The notes under the pieces were generated by a model, which ran no database searches, had not been told where the DNA came from, and worked only from the letters and a program-made list of their open reading frames with translations. 64,000 nt of DNA from Hypholoma sublateritium FD-334 SS-4 (lineage: Eukaryota > Basidiomycota > Agaricomycetes > Agaricales > Strophariaceae), in contig KN817560.1 of assembly GCA_000827495.1 (NCBI GenBank), positions 1 to 64,000 of the forward strand. The letters are read 5' to 3'. A program made the position numbers and the translations under genes. Positions 24,201-40,107 of the stretch are shown here, in pieces. How positions within the stretch are numbered: position 1 is the stretch's first letter; every line of letters starts with the position of its first letter.

Positions 24201-25643
24201 ATGGAGATTGTGCACTTGAATGAGATCTGTCGCGAGCACTACCTGGAAGGACTGCATTAGGAACTTGGGCGGCGGAAGATGCAGCTACATAGAGCAGATT
24301 CCGGACTGCAAGCACGGCGCTATATATGGACTGATCCATCCCTTGGTTGTCCTCTGGCTGACGGGAAATTCCATTTGCCTGAACGTTGTCTATGACAGAT
24401 CGGATGGCCTTCTTGGCTATTTCCGATAGATCTGTGATGTTGATTGGTGTGGCTGGCTCGAGTGCATGTTGGAGTGCCTTTGCAATCCGTTCAGCAGATG
24501 TTAATTCCATGATGGCTGCTTGGTTGGGTTCTGGTCTGCTGGAAGATCCAGTAACCATATGGCGAGAGGAACCGTTCTTTTTACGCGGACGAGAAGCCGG
24601 TAAGTGTTCGAAGGGCTGTACGTCTGAATCATCAGAGTAGACGCTCAAGCGTGATGTATCAGGCTGGCGCGAAATAGTGGAAGGGAAGGCGCCTTCACGA
24701 CCAGGCGTTGAAGAGTTGCTACCTGATCCCTCCGGCGCAGTCCACTGTGTGCGACCATCAATGGTGTTATGGTATTGATACGAGACACCATCTTCGGCAA
24801 GCCTCTTCACCCACGCGCTAGATGTACTTGGTTTTGAGACGTCTTCAGACCCCGACTCGATGTCGCTAGGACCGAATGCCAGTCCAGCCGACGTCCCTGA
24901 TCGCGAGGTCGTTTGAGATGTCAGACCAGCAAGATCTCCGTCGGAACTTTCATCCTCTGCTTCTTGTGGAAGGTCTCGAGAGCGTTGACCGGTTTGCGTA
25001 TTAACATAGTATATCTAATGGGATGTTGATAATTGGTAATGAATGTCGATGAGAACATTGAACTCACCTGGCCGTCAGGGGTGACTTCCGGCATCCAAAA
25101 GTCACTATGCTGGGTTCCATTTTGAGTTGGATGTTTAGGCACGTCGGTCTTGTTATTTCTGTACGAGACTTCACCCTCCAACCACTCTTCATTGGTCGTT
25201 TGTGCGTCGACGGATATTGTCTGAGAAATATCGGCGGTCGCCGTTGACTGGGTTTCCGGGATTTGACCGTCGACTGTCCCAAATTCTCCTTGTGAGAAGG
25301 CTGCCTCAGCTTCTTCATCGGAGATGATGGTAACATAATTGGACGGGAACCACCCTCTCTCTTCCCCGAGTAAACCGTCCCACCAGCCAGACGGCTGCTG
25401 CGTTAAGACTTCAATGATGTCGTCCGTGCGAAAGGACAGCGCAGAAGCGTCCTGAGCTTCATAGTCGTATAATGCGCGACAGAAGAGGGTGGCATACTGC
25501 TCCTCGGTCGGATAATGCTCCTGCTGCTGTTGCTGACTCTGTTGCTGAGCTGAGGTCACTACAGAAGCTGAGGGTACGGAGAAAGTTGAGGCTAATGGCC
25601 TGGGGTCTGCTGTAAACGAGTGGGAATATATCGCGGCGGACAT
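21236..25643 (-). CDS. cdc25: Cdc25-type Ras guanine nucleotide exchange factor with SH3 and WW domains
   Basis: Ten exons (25643-25068, 25014-23760, 23700-22993, 22943-22734, 22681-22516, 22460-22307, 22258-22007, 21955-21866, 21812-21596, 21543-21236; minus strand) give 1311 residues. An SH3 domain spans about residues 52-108 (ALYDYEAQDASALSF, SGWWDGLLGEERGWFPSNYV). A WW-like unit follows near 183-208, split by the first intron (WMPEVTPDGQ then IYYVNTQTGQ), and a second near 255-285 ending in TQWTAPEG. After a long middle region come RasGEF_N (about 895-1030; FPKAFLMTYKSFVT) and the catalytic RasGEF domain (about 1065-1300; DPLELARQLTILE, GLNNFSTMIAITSGL, NFTKYRS, GNPDNLPGGLVNF). It would load GTP on Ras at the plasma membrane, upstream of cAMP/PKA or MAPK signalling. 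The gene ends 618 bp from efl1, tail to tail. Confidence 0.94.
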
Positions 25644-25825
25644 TGAGTGTCCTTCGTGCGCGGGCGGTCAACGTGGTGAATGGTGGAGGAAAGATAGCAA
25701 GGTAAGTACTTAAGTGCAGTTACAGCTCAGCTCACCAGAGATCAGAGCGGAACGGCTTAGGTAATCGTCGTAGATTAATGTGCCCCTTATTTCGCACGCC
25801 TGCCATATTCACTTCCAACAGCAAC

Positions 25826-27019
25826 ATGCATAGAGACGGGCAGCGGGCTTCCAGGTCGCGTTCAAAATCGCCCAGACGGTATCCTGACAACAGCGACGGT
25901 TTTCGAAAAACCGCCCCCGATACCTCGGAATTGCGGCGTCCGGAACGTTCAAGACGCCCACGATCCCGTTCCAAATCCCCAGAGACCAGGAGAAGCAGGA
26001 GCCCTGCTCGTAAACGCCAACGCAGAGATGACTCGGGCTCGCCTTCAATCTCACGGTCCAGGTCGAGATCCAGAGACCGGCGAAAACATCACTCCAAATC
26101 ACGTTCGAGGTCCCGCGATAGGAAGGAGAGAAGAAGACGAGAAAGATCTGTTTCAAGTTCATCAGACTCAGGCGGTGATGAACGGGCCTCTCGTCGCAAA
26201 AAGGGAAGGGGAAAGGACAAGGACAAGGATGGAAAACGGAGTAAGAGCAAAGAAAGACGGAAGGAGAAGAAACGCGAAAAGAAGGAGCGAAAGGACAAGG
26301 TGGGCCAGGCGCTTATTTATCTATATGCCTGAATTACTCATCTCTGACTGCCACTAGAAAAAGCGCGACAAAGGTACATCAGTACCACATTGGGGGAAAT
26401 ACGGAATCATTTCCGATGTCGAGTACGTCGTTCTATCTCACTTACTCGCCAATTGTGGTGCCGAAATTGCCTCTTGCGTGTAGTATCTTCACCAAAAACC
26501 AAGAGTTCTACACATGGCTTGTCGAAGAACGGAAAATAAATCCCGAGACTGTTTCCAAGGACCAACAGAAAAAAGAATTCTCTCGTTTCGTTGAAGACTA
26601 TAATACAGGTACTACATATGTCACATCTTATACATATCGTCTGACGCTTTTCAAAAGCCACCCTTCCCCATGAAAAGTATTATAACATGGAAGCCTACGA
26701 AAGGCGGATGTCTGCTCTGCGACAGGGCGAATACTTACCCCCCGCCAATGATTCATACGACTTCCAGGCCGATATGAAAGCAGTCACTAGTCAACACAAG
26801 AAAAAAGTGACTGAACAGGATACATATATGAGCAAGGATCAGTTGATGGAACTACGAAGGGTTCAGCAAGAGCGCAGTGAGGTAATTCAAAGCTCCTGCT
26901 TTTGCCATGTATGTTATGACTTCTAATCGTTTCTTTAGGTTGGTCGGATGAAACTTCTCGGCATGGACGTCAAGCAGAATTTCGGAGTGCGGATGGATGG
27001 AACGATGTTCGACGGATAG
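25826..27019 (+). CDS. RS-rich nuclear protein with conserved C-terminal domain
   Basis: Five exons (25826-26299, 26358-26422, 26484-26608, 26658-26881, 26939-27019) give 322 residues. Residues 1-160 are an Arg/Ser and Lys/Arg/Glu-rich tract like those of SR-related splicing factors. A conserved domain then begins with HWGKYGIISDVD, continues with NQEFYTWLVEERKINPE, FVEDYNTATLPHEKYYNMEAY and ends in LGMDVKQNFGVRMDGTMFDG. I recall similar domains in plant style cell-cycle inhibitor 1 and related animal and fungal RS-rich proteins, but the biochemical role is not established and the name is tentative. A nuclear location is inferred from composition. An upstream in-frame ATG at 25778 would add 16 residues. 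It is divergent from the RasGEF gene, with 182 bp between starts. Confidence 0.82.
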
Positions 27020-28563
27020 GAAGCCGATTTAAGGACGCCATTCCCATTCTTTCTAAGCTGTATCAACAGTGCTGTATTCTCGTCAAACTTTCGAATGACA
27101 CGCCGTGACATATTTGTGCAAAGCCTGTGAACATTGAATCCTCGACCTCAGTTGTCCTTATACGTTTCATGTTATATCGATGGATCATGGTATGTAACTC
27201 ATTCTCCGTTCAAGTTAACTCTCGTCACCGCTACTGAGTACTCTGTCGATCCTTGGTACCAAAATCATCTGCGGAGTCTCATGCTGTCCCCAATTATAAT
27301 CGGGAGTTCGTCGACCTCAGGTATGCTTCTGCGCATGCTTCTTCCTCGATTGTCAGTAAATTCAGTCCCTTTTTTGTCCGCAGACCAATAGCCCTTCGCT
27401 CACTGGCTAGTCTCAAGTTCCAACAAGTCATTAGTTGGGAACTACCTCGCGATTGTAATTATTGTACCCCCCGCTTGATGTGTCTTACGTTCGCTGAGTA
27501 GTCTACAATTTTAGGCACGGCATACTTGCGGCAAACTGCCGTTGACTTCGAGTCCATGAAGATCACATGTATCCCATGTTGGGCCCTCGTTCAGGTGCGA
27601 CGAGAGCGTTATCAAATTAATTACCCCAGGACATTGCCCACCCCTACGACTTGTACAATAATTCAAGTTGTACAGTCGATTTGTCGGAGATGTAAGTACT
27701 CTTATGTAGGATTTTCAAATATTTAAGCAATCCCATGTTCTCCGTCTATCTTCACCCTCCAAAAAATCGAACTAGCCGATCTTTTTCCATGTACTAGTTA
27801 TGTGCCAGCCAAAGATTGGTGGCATGGCCAAGCTAAAGCACCGTCTTGAGACTTGATTTGATTTTGACCAAATTTTGACTGCTTTGTTTGGCGGACACCG
27901 GCAGCGCCGCCGCAGGGCCTGCCCTAATCCAAGAGTCATATATAAGGCCTCTTTCGCCTATTACAAATTCTTTGGAACAAGCCGTCACCTTGTGTGGTCG
28001 GATGCCCCCTGCTATGAGCCCCTAGGGGTCGCCAAACAGGTTCGTAGTTGGTTCATCTTTGTCTAGCAAATCTAACAAGAATTGATCACCTTGCCTGCAG
28101 CCTTTGTTACACCCTGGAATTGTGATGCCGGCCACCTCTGCAGTCCTATGTGGACTGCCTGTTCATCGATTGGCGACGGTGGTTCCAGGTGTGCTTAAAA
28201 AGGCTGGTTACAGACCTCCGAGCCCATAGTGGCCATGGGATTTATCCCGTGGTAAGTTTGTCTTCACTTTACGTGCTGTTCATTTCGCTGATGATTACAT
28301 AGCTGTTGCTTCGTCACCTTCGTTGGTTAATGTTGTGTGAGGAGCGTGTATCAAATTAAATAACCCAGGACCACACTGCATATGCATAGAGATAGACTCG
28401 GTTTTGCCAATTCCACTGATTCTATTTCTCTGAATACGCGGCCCTGTAAGACAAATTGATCGTCAGGTAATATTTATATTTCTGTCACTCAAGCTCTCAA
28501 AGCAGTGTTGATCCAAGTAAAAATAAAATTTGGTTCTATGTAATTACAGGAATGTTATTCTTA
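27020..28563. other. Gene-poor region with possible exon relics
   Basis: About 1.5 kb without a supportable gene. Near 27.86-28.25 kb two open pieces on the plus strand (ending PLGVAKQ before a GT, and LHPGIVMPATSAVLCG after an AG) could be spliced but lack a start and run into stops, so they may be relics. A diverged motif (TATCAAATTAA.TA.CCCAGGA) occurs near 27.61 and 28.35 kb. Confidence 0.4.
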
Positions 28564-30866
28564 CTATGAGGCTGCAGTTGCCGCAGGTTTATCTCCTGCT
28601 GCCACTACTGAAGCAGGTGCTGTGAGCCGAGTGATTTCAACTTTCAAACGGTCTTTTGGTGCACCAACTGATGCAGGTGCTAAGTTGATTGTACCATATG
28701 TTCCTTTGCTAAGGAATGATGGGTTGAGTGCAGTGGTAGAATGCACAATCTAGGTCCACATTGAGCATCAGAAGAACAAGGGAAAAGGGAGAAAGGAAGA
28801 CCTTAGCAAACTGCTTCAACCGACTGGGAAGTATTAGGACATCTGGTGCATAGTCTAGATCACCTTCGTCCACCATACGAACATCATCAAAATGACTCAT
28901 GTCCAAATTAACTTCGGAAGATACATCCGCAGGCGGAGGGAAAATAGGATAAAAACTGTACCCAAGGTGAGCACTGGTCAAAGAGTAAGCTGTTAACTCA
29001 CCTCCGTTGGAGAAGCAGGTGTCGACATAGATTAGCCATTGCATCGTTCGGTAGATCATTGACTGCGGCTGGAAGGGGCGAGTATTCTGTACCCCGCTTG
29101 AAATACTCCTCTTTGCGCAAGTGAAATAGCGTATCAACGCTGGTTACGCCGAATGCAATCTCATTTATCGCGAATCTTGCAGGATTAGGCAGTAGATGGA
29201 TGCGCTTAAAGTTTTTAACATTAGTCTAAGTCGACGTAGCGACGACAAAAGAAAAACATACCGGATTGAAGTTGAACAGGTCTGCGTCAAATTCAGGTTG
29301 AGGAAAAGCAGCGTGGTTACTGGTAAGGTCGCGCACGCTGGGCACAATGAGAACAATACTGTTAGGGGAGGCGGTAAGGAATGCACGGAGCGGATCGATG
29401 AAGTGAGCCCGAAAAAGATTGGCAGGCGAAACATCCAGATCTCCAGCTTTAATTTTGGGGTGTGCCGCATCGACGAAAGGGCCAACCTAGAAGTGTATGT
29501 ATAATGTTAGGTATTGTGGTTATTAAAAAGGAATACGCACAAGTAATAAGACGTCGGGCTTCTGAACTTTTATATGCTGCAGGAGTGCACGCCAGGGCTT
29601 GTATGAGGTATCGGTATCTGCAGTGAAGGGTCCGCAAGCAACAAGCATAGTGGCCGCATTTGCGGAACCAATGGGATCTTGCTTTGGGTTTATGATCCCG
29701 TTAGCTGCGGGGGATGGTTTGAGAGGGGGAATCTGTGGAATTATAAGTAAGTACTGCAAACATGAAGTGGGAGGGAAACCAGGTGCTTACTGCAAGGATC
29801 TCTGTGGCAAGAAAATATCCACCGCCACCATTCCTCCCTTTCAGCGCAACAATGACACCTGGATAAAGACCAATTCCACCAACACCCCGAACAGAGGATC
29901 GAACTTTAATGGCGGCGTCAAGAATCAAAGGTATCCGAGCTCCCGACGAAAGCATGCGCGAAGATTCGATGCAGATCGCGCCTTCGGCTAGTTTTGACAT
30001 GGCAGCGGATTCTGCATCATGGGTTATCCGTCCTACAATAGTGACTTCTTCCTAGTTAAATTTAGTATATGTTTGCTCAGGTAGACGCCAATGAGACGTA
30101 CATCCGTAGAGGCAGACGGATCACTCAATTCAGAGATATCATAGTGGCCTCGAATGAGGTCGGCGAAATCGTCAATAATTTGGTCAAGACCTAATCAAAG
30201 TCACTATTAAATCTATGAAGGTATTGAGCTCTCACTTTCGCTCCTCTCCGAGATCTTTTCGTACATGTATCGGTCTTGAGAATACCAATTAGTTACAGGC
30301 GTCAGATAAATCGCAGAAACAGCTCACAGGCTCGTTTTTTCACCGCCTCTGGGCTCATTGATGGTCCAGCAAACATCACATTTGAGGTCTTCGAGATGAT
30401 GCTAGAGCTCGCGATGGATGTTGCCAAAAATTGCTCTTGTTTCACGGGTCCATTGGTTTGTACCGATGGATTACTTCGATTTGGGGGAACCATATGCGCC
30501 GGAATGCGAGAACGATTCACTGAAGCAGCGACAAGATTTCGCGACTTTGGTTGAGCTTTCGATGAATTCGCCTTTGAGAGACTCTGCTGCATCTGTGTTT
30601 TGAATGCGCTCAAGGTGTCCATTGTGATGGGCATGATTTCGGATAGCGTGGCAGTAGCTTTGTAGTTGAACGCCTCGAGCTTGAATCGAAGATCATCCGG
30701 TTGTATAACATACATTTGACATATTGACACGCCTGAGGAGTAACGCATGAAGGAAATGCTGTTTGTAGAAAGGAAGTGACGTACATTCTGAGACGAGTTT
30801 ATCGTCCAACACCGAACCCGCGTCTCTGAAAACGCGTATAACTTCACTGTGTAGGAGACTATCCAT
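28564..30866 (-). CDS. pol12: DNA polymerase alpha subunit B (Pol12)
   Basis: Ten minus-strand exons (30866-30785, 30732-30328, 30274-30236, 30190-30102, 30051-29791, 29732-29541, 29486-29262, 29204-29002, 28955-28802, 28749-28564) give 611 residues. The N-terminal helical domain (about residues 1-75) is followed by a linker, an OB fold (EEVTIVGRITHDAESAA onward) and the inactive phosphoesterase domain: MLVACGPFTADTDTSYKPW, PDVLLLVGPFVDAAHP, VLIVPSVRDL, VNDLPNDAMA and the final GTYGTINLAP. Pol12 is the regulatory subunit of the polymerase alpha-primase complex that starts DNA synthesis at origins and Okazaki fragments; it tethers the catalytic subunit and is phosphorylated by cyclin-dependent kinase in yeast. 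The phosphoesterase histidines are replaced, as is normal for B subunits. Its tail after residue 590 is Ala/Pro-rich. Confidence 0.93.
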
Positions 30867-31539
30867 TTTTGAAACGCGTCTCGTTGTTATAGGATGAAAA
30901 AGAAAAGAAAAAAACAAGAAAGTCGAGCGGTGCTGCGGTAGAAAGCAGGAAGGCGGACGCGACGTGGGCATTTGACGCGTCTGTGGCAGTGCGAAACGCA
31001 CGTGTCGACGAAGACATAAATATTGATCGGGACATGGACATATGACGCACTTTCTAGTTGCCACTGACACTGCACAAGACTGCATACTGCACAGGAGATT
31101 TGAGAAAGTCTTATCTGGGCGCACAGACCACATTTGCGCAAAAAAATATGAATTGAGGACGGAATGTAAGAAATGCCCCCTCGAAGAATCGAAGGGATGT
31201 CATTCTCCATTCCCCTGTACTAAGTACTGCCTATTTTGCTACATAACTCTACTACGATGCATTAAACTACAGGCCTACCAATGAGAGGACAAAATCGGTG
31301 ATAGTACAGCGCACAAATTCCAGAAGATATCGGGAAGTGTAGTAGATATGAGTGATTTAAAGGTGGAATATGCGCGATGAAGAGCGATAAATACCAGGAA
31401 GGACATGGCTTGTATGATCCGTTGCGAGGATGAAGTAAGGCAACGACACCGCATCTCGTACGCAGCGGATGCATTTACTGGTGTATACTTGGAGTAGAAA
31501 GCAGGGTGCTATGCATAAGCTATCACTTGAGGGCATGAG
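30867..31539. other. Intergenic region, no gene seen
   Basis: About 0.67 kb between pol12 and the endosulfine gene, both on the minus strand. It holds the pol12 promoter and the igo1 3' UTR. No coding signal. Confidence 0.5.
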
Positions 31540-32146
31540 CTATACCGTTTCTTCGGTTTGGGCTTCATTGGGCTCGACTTGGTCAGCCTCGGCCTCAGTC
31601 TCCTGAGGCTCGCCCTCAGATGATGAGATCTGGACGTCTTGCGGCACTTGGGTATTCTCGTCGTGTGCGAGTCCACTCTCTCTGTTCACAGGACTGGTCG
31701 AGTTGGTTGGCGATATAGAGAGCGGTTGATGAGGACCATTATGCCCGTTGTTGGGACTCGAGGCATGAGGAATGCTGAAGCAAGCGAATTTAGCGATATA
31801 TCCATGATGGAGCTGCTCTTTGACATACTTCTCTGGATTGGGTATCGCTGTTCCGACAGTACTTTGCGGTGCCACACCAGCCTTGGACAATGCATAATCA
31901 CCCGAATCGAAATATTTGCGATCCTAGATGAATGTCAGCAGTGTGTCTTGGGGCATTATATGTCTTGCGGACCTTCTGCATTTTCATGAGAACACTCTTA
32001 TGAGTAGGAAGCTTTCCGTATTTCGAGAACAGCTGCTGTTCTTGAGGACTCAATTTCTATAAAACTGCTGTTGGTACCATTGATATGCGTCAGAAGAGAT
32101 GGGCACATACGCTGAGATCGACCTTATTGCGCTGGAAGGGAAGCAT
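31540..32146 (-). CDS. igo1: Endosulfine family PP2A inhibitor (Igo1-like)
   Basis: Four minus-strand exons (32146-32111, 32056-31973, 31923-31829, 31774-31540) encode 149 residues. The diagnostic core is LPTHKSVLMKMQKDRKYFDS followed by GDYALSKAG (the FDSGDY motif at about residues 44-49). In this family the Ser of that motif is phosphorylated by Greatwall/Rim15 kinase, which turns the protein into an inhibitor of PP2A-B55. In fungi this links nutrient state (TORC1, PKA) to quiescence and mitotic entry. After residue 75 the protein is acidic and disordered (Glu/Gln/Pro-rich), longer than the tails of the smallest homologues. The Ser, the flanking Phe-Asp and the Gly-Asp-Tyr are all present, so it should be functional. 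Confidence 0.94.
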
Positions 32147-32574
32147 CGTGGATCAATGGCAAAGGTAAGGGTAGCAGACGATTAGGACAGCTGGACGCTG
32201 GGTAGAACGAAGGAAAGACAATCCGTTGACGATGATGATGGTAATGCTGAGAGTGTGACTGGATTATGTATGAATGCGTAATTACTACTATTAGCTTGGG
32301 GCTCCGCAGCCACTCCGCCGCTGGAGACCATTCAGTGGAAACGGGTGCCGAACAAGCCGGGAAAGGAAATGGAAACAGCCGCCGACTCCTTTAGAGACTT
32401 ACAGTGAAACTGTCCGAGTCACAGAACTGGCCCAAGCCTTCCCCAGCGCGAGGGCGTCCCTGCTTTCAAGATCCGGATTCAAGTTTAATCCAAGTTTTGG
32501 GGATTTTATTCATAAGTAAACAGTGTGTATGTATTGTGTATGTATGCTGCTTGCCGAGTCCCGACTCCCTGCAT
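32147..32574. other. Intergenic region, no gene seen
   Basis: About 0.43 kb between igo1 and the unknown 613-residue gene, both minus strand; igo1 promoter and upstream gene 3' UTR. Confidence 0.5.
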
Positions 32575-34811
32575 TCAGTCGAAATGGTCAAAAGTAATAA
32601 CTTCCATGAAGTCGTGAGCATTGAGTATCTCTGCTCCAATCGAGGTTTCCAGTAGCAGATCGTGTGTACTCCCATGGTGTCCCTTGAAACACGGACTATC
32701 TTTGGGTGAGATACTGAGCCAATTCGTGTCATCGCCGTTCCCTGAAGCGAGAGATATCGAAGTGGGCTCCTCCTCGAAGCTCATGAACCCATGATCATCC
32801 ATCAACTCGGATCCCAGGAAGTCATCGAAGAAATCGTTCAATTGAAGGCCTTCTCCAAAGTAATTTTCGCCGCGCGGAGTCGCAATATCAGTAGCCACTG
32901 CGCCAGGAAAGGCGCTCTGCCCGAGGATGTCAGCAAAACATTTACTAGATGAGATCAGGCAGTTTAAGCGGCCGCACCTTCACGAGCTCGGGACTATCTG
33001 GTGTTAGTGCGACTCCCGCAGAGTGATTAGCCTTCTCATGAGAAGGGTGTATGTCGGCTGACCAGTCACATTGCGAGGGTACCATTGAGATACCAGGAAT
33101 TGTGGCATCTTCGCAGTGTGCTTCCTCGGACATATCCTGTTCTTCCTCATCAATACACGGATGAAAGTCGAACTTTACTGGAAGAACGAGGGAATCAGCG
33201 AATCCATTTCTGCCATCCTCTGAGTCGAGGTCACTGTTCAGATCGTCTGAGAGCCAAGCGTCAACACCTCCTTTAAAGGTAAGATACGCAAATTGAGGCA
33301 TGGGGGAAGAGGAGCGCGAAGGGCAGCCAACATCGAGTTCAAGATCTGAGCATGAATCGTCCAGATCTTCTTGGGGTATTTCACTGTCACTGTATGCGGG
33401 AAGAGAATCAGTAACTATATTTGTAAAAGAGAACACATCGACTCGTACAGGACAACAACTTACTATTTGTCTACCGCACAAAAGTCATCATCAATACTGA
33501 CTGGCCAAAGGTTTGCATCATCTGAGACGTTATTTTCTGGATGCTCCAGCTCAAGTAGATCTTGAGCGTCGTCTCCCGGAGATTCCGCACCTGGGCCTCT
33601 CAGGTTGCAGAACAAAGACATTCCCTGTGAAAGGTGAGTATCTTCAGAAGACTTCTTTTAGAAGAAAAAATGGGGACTTTGAATAGCGGTCTTTTAGTTC
33701 CAAGTCGATAAAATTCGCCCATAGAAGATGTAAAGGCGTCTTCTGCATCAAGCTTTCGACAAGATATTTCGAAATCGGATCCCACCCTGTCCGACAATGC
33801 CTCGACTTCCTTGTGCATGGAGCGTTCGACTCTTTGTTTGCACAGCTAAGAGTATGTTCAACAGGGATTGGGGCTGCACGATAAAGATATAACCTTGAGC
33901 AATTTGGTACATGTATCAGAGAAATCGAGGTGCGGAGATCGACCCATTATGTTGCACATTGAATTATATATCGAAGAGAAAAAAATGGATTCTACGGTGA
34001 GTTGCTGTTGATGACGTTAGTGTCGTCGAGACAGAGAGATGATTTAACAGTACTTTATGCCAAGTACCAAAAATCAAAGGATATCGCCTGAGTATGACGC
34101 TTTTGTCAATGATTACGGAAACAAAAGACACGAAAACCAACTTGACAACTTGAAAGGTTATGAAACGTTCGACGGTTTTGTTGACTATCGTCAGATATGG
34201 CAAGGGCAGATTGGGGGAAAAAGGATTCATCATAGTTTCCTCATCCGGAACTTCGGAGGATGAAGAATTTTGCATTGTTCGCCAAGCATAACAAACATCG
34301 AAACCAACGAGATGCAACGGCGGATATCCCAAGTCGATAGACAGAGACTGAGGTCCAGTAAAGAATACTGCAAGCAAGAGCGAAACTCAGTGCAAAGATA
34401 ATCTTGTAGATGATTCCAAGTACAAGTCAAGGTATCTGTGTCTTCAGAGATGTGTGCATTCGATGCCGCAAATATTCCCAGGTCGTCTACATTCTAAAGC
34501 GAGGTAGGGCGCAGCATTTAATTTGACAAGAGGTCTGCGGAACACACCATACGCAGATATTCCACAAAATGACGGGCTATATGCGAGTCCCTGATGGCAG
34601 TAGAAGACACTTGAATGTTGTTTACCGTCCCTTTAATGGTGAAGACAGGTTGAGGGCCAAGGAGGATATTCGTGAAGCCGTCAAGTGGTAGCTTCAAGCG
34701 GTGTACAACGTCAGAGGGCTGTCCAAGAATGAAACGATGTTCAATTATCATCGTCAAAGTGCAGGTCTCTGCCGTCGTTCGCACTCTGGACTGGAATGCG
34801 ATACTTGGCAT
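32575..34811 (-). CDS. Unknown 613-residue protein with acidic C-terminal half
   Basis: Eight minus-strand exons (34811-34548, 34493-34424, 34367-34054, 34004-33894, 33845-33678, 33624-33464, 33389-32978, 32916-32575) join with consistent phase to give 613 residues. I do not recognise the family. Residues 1-215 look folded, with beta-like stretches (PVFTIKGTVNNIQVSS, YPPLHLVGFDVCYAW) and a hydrophobic LVFVSFVSVII segment near 180. Residues 260-310 form a likely helix (KLLKLCKQRVERSMHKEVEA). From about residue 330 it is strongly acidic and Ser-rich with bulky hydrophobics (LNDFFDDFLGSELMDD near 510), a composition seen in transcriptional activation regions; that is inference only. Two introns use weak donors (GTACTT, GTCCCC), so internal boundaries may shift. 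The start is 277 bp from that of pkc1, head to head. Confidence 0.6.
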
Positions 34812-35088
34812 GATGCGGGAAGGCAGCCTAGAAGGAAGGCCGTGTTGAGGCCGTGTCGAAATCAAGTCGAAATCAAGCCGAAATGCCAACGAAATGCGTG
34901 AGATATGAAGGCAGGAGCGGCATGCACTTATCGCTTAGTAATAAAGTAAATAGTATTTTCATGGGGATACCTAATCACTGCCCCTTTGGGTAAACGGCGA
35001 GTTGAGGCTCAGCGGGTTCACCTCCATCTCTCGTCCCCTCATCAGCGTCCTTTCCTTCTAGCGGTCTACCCGCAGGCCTCCATCAGCC

Positions 35089-39112
<4,024 letters not shown>

Positions 39113-39218
39113 AGGAAAGGAGAATTGTTCGCCTCGTAGTATTTTAATCGCCGCTTGGCCCATGTATACCTGAATATCTCTATGTCGTGCTGCGCCTGGG
39201 AACCGGAATATAAATGTA

Positions 39219-39588
39219 TCAATCGCTGCGGGCAGCGCCCTGGCTCTGCCGTGCTGCGACGACGTGCGTTCCTGTGCCCGGCAGCCCGCCCTGCGCGCCG
39301 TCCATATCGTCGGCGTCCGCGTCCGCGTTGCCGGAGTTCCGCATGAGCTCGAAGAAGCTGCGCCAGAGGGCGGCGATCGTGTCATACTCCTTCGTCATGC
39401 CGAGCACCTCTTCGAGCTTGCGGTTAAGGCCGTTTGAGGAGGAGAGCAGCTCTTCGAAGCCCTGGTGGTGCCAGGTGCGTTAGCGACCGCGGAGCGGGCA
39501 GGTAGAGGGCACGCACTGAGGTGATCTCACGCGATAGCCGGTCGCGCTCGCGCTCGAAGAACGAGGCCTCTTCTTCGCTGTGAGACAT
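39219..39588 (-). CDS. dad1: DASH/Dam1 complex subunit Dad1
   Basis: Two minus-strand exons (39588-39517, 39461-39219) give 104 residues. Residues 1-70 match Dad1: SFFERERDRLSREI, then SGFEELLSSSNGLNRKLEEV and a TIAALWRSFFELM helix. The Dam1 complex is a fungal outer-kinetochore ring or coupler that keeps chromosomes on depolymerising microtubules; Dad1 is one of its small coiled-coil subunits. The last 30 residues are Gly/Ala/Asp-rich and probably disordered, somewhat longer than in yeast. The gene ends 106 bp from the end of pkc1, tail to tail. The intron is at the Ser-Gly junction and is 55 nt. Confidence 0.9.
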
Positions 39589-40107
39589 GCGGGAATGGGT
39601 GCTGTGCAAGAATCGCGAGGTGCTGAACGGGAGAGATTGAGCTGCATTTGAGCATGAGAGCGTTTGGCATGTTGATCGTCAGATTAGGTAATCGACTTGG
39701 CCAAAACGGAACTTGAAATGGCGCTGATTTTGCTTTGTCTTTCAACCTTCACGCCGGCAGGTTAACACCACTGCCAGTCAAATGCATGGGTTGTTAATTA
39801 TGGTCTTAGGAAGCTTTGAAAAAAGCTTCACGATATCAACCATCGACCAGAAATTGGACTCTACGAGACCATTCCCCTGGCAATCGAGACGAGAAAGACG
39901 ATCTCAACGAATGGGGAGGTCCCAATGCTCGACGAGAAGTAGAGGCAATATCCCTCATTGAATGCATTTGTATGCCTCTTGGGATCTGATGAAGTGCTGA
40001 AAATTTGTCGTGAATACTGGGTTCTTTCGAAATGCACCAGGGCTGCTCGACTATAACTTTCACTTTTCCCTTTCGAAAAAGTATCACCCCGGAGGTGCGT
40101 AAAAAAA
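39589..40107. other. Intergenic region, no gene seen
   Basis: About 0.5 kb upstream of dad1. Open minus-strand frames exist but lack splice sites and family features. Confidence 0.45.
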
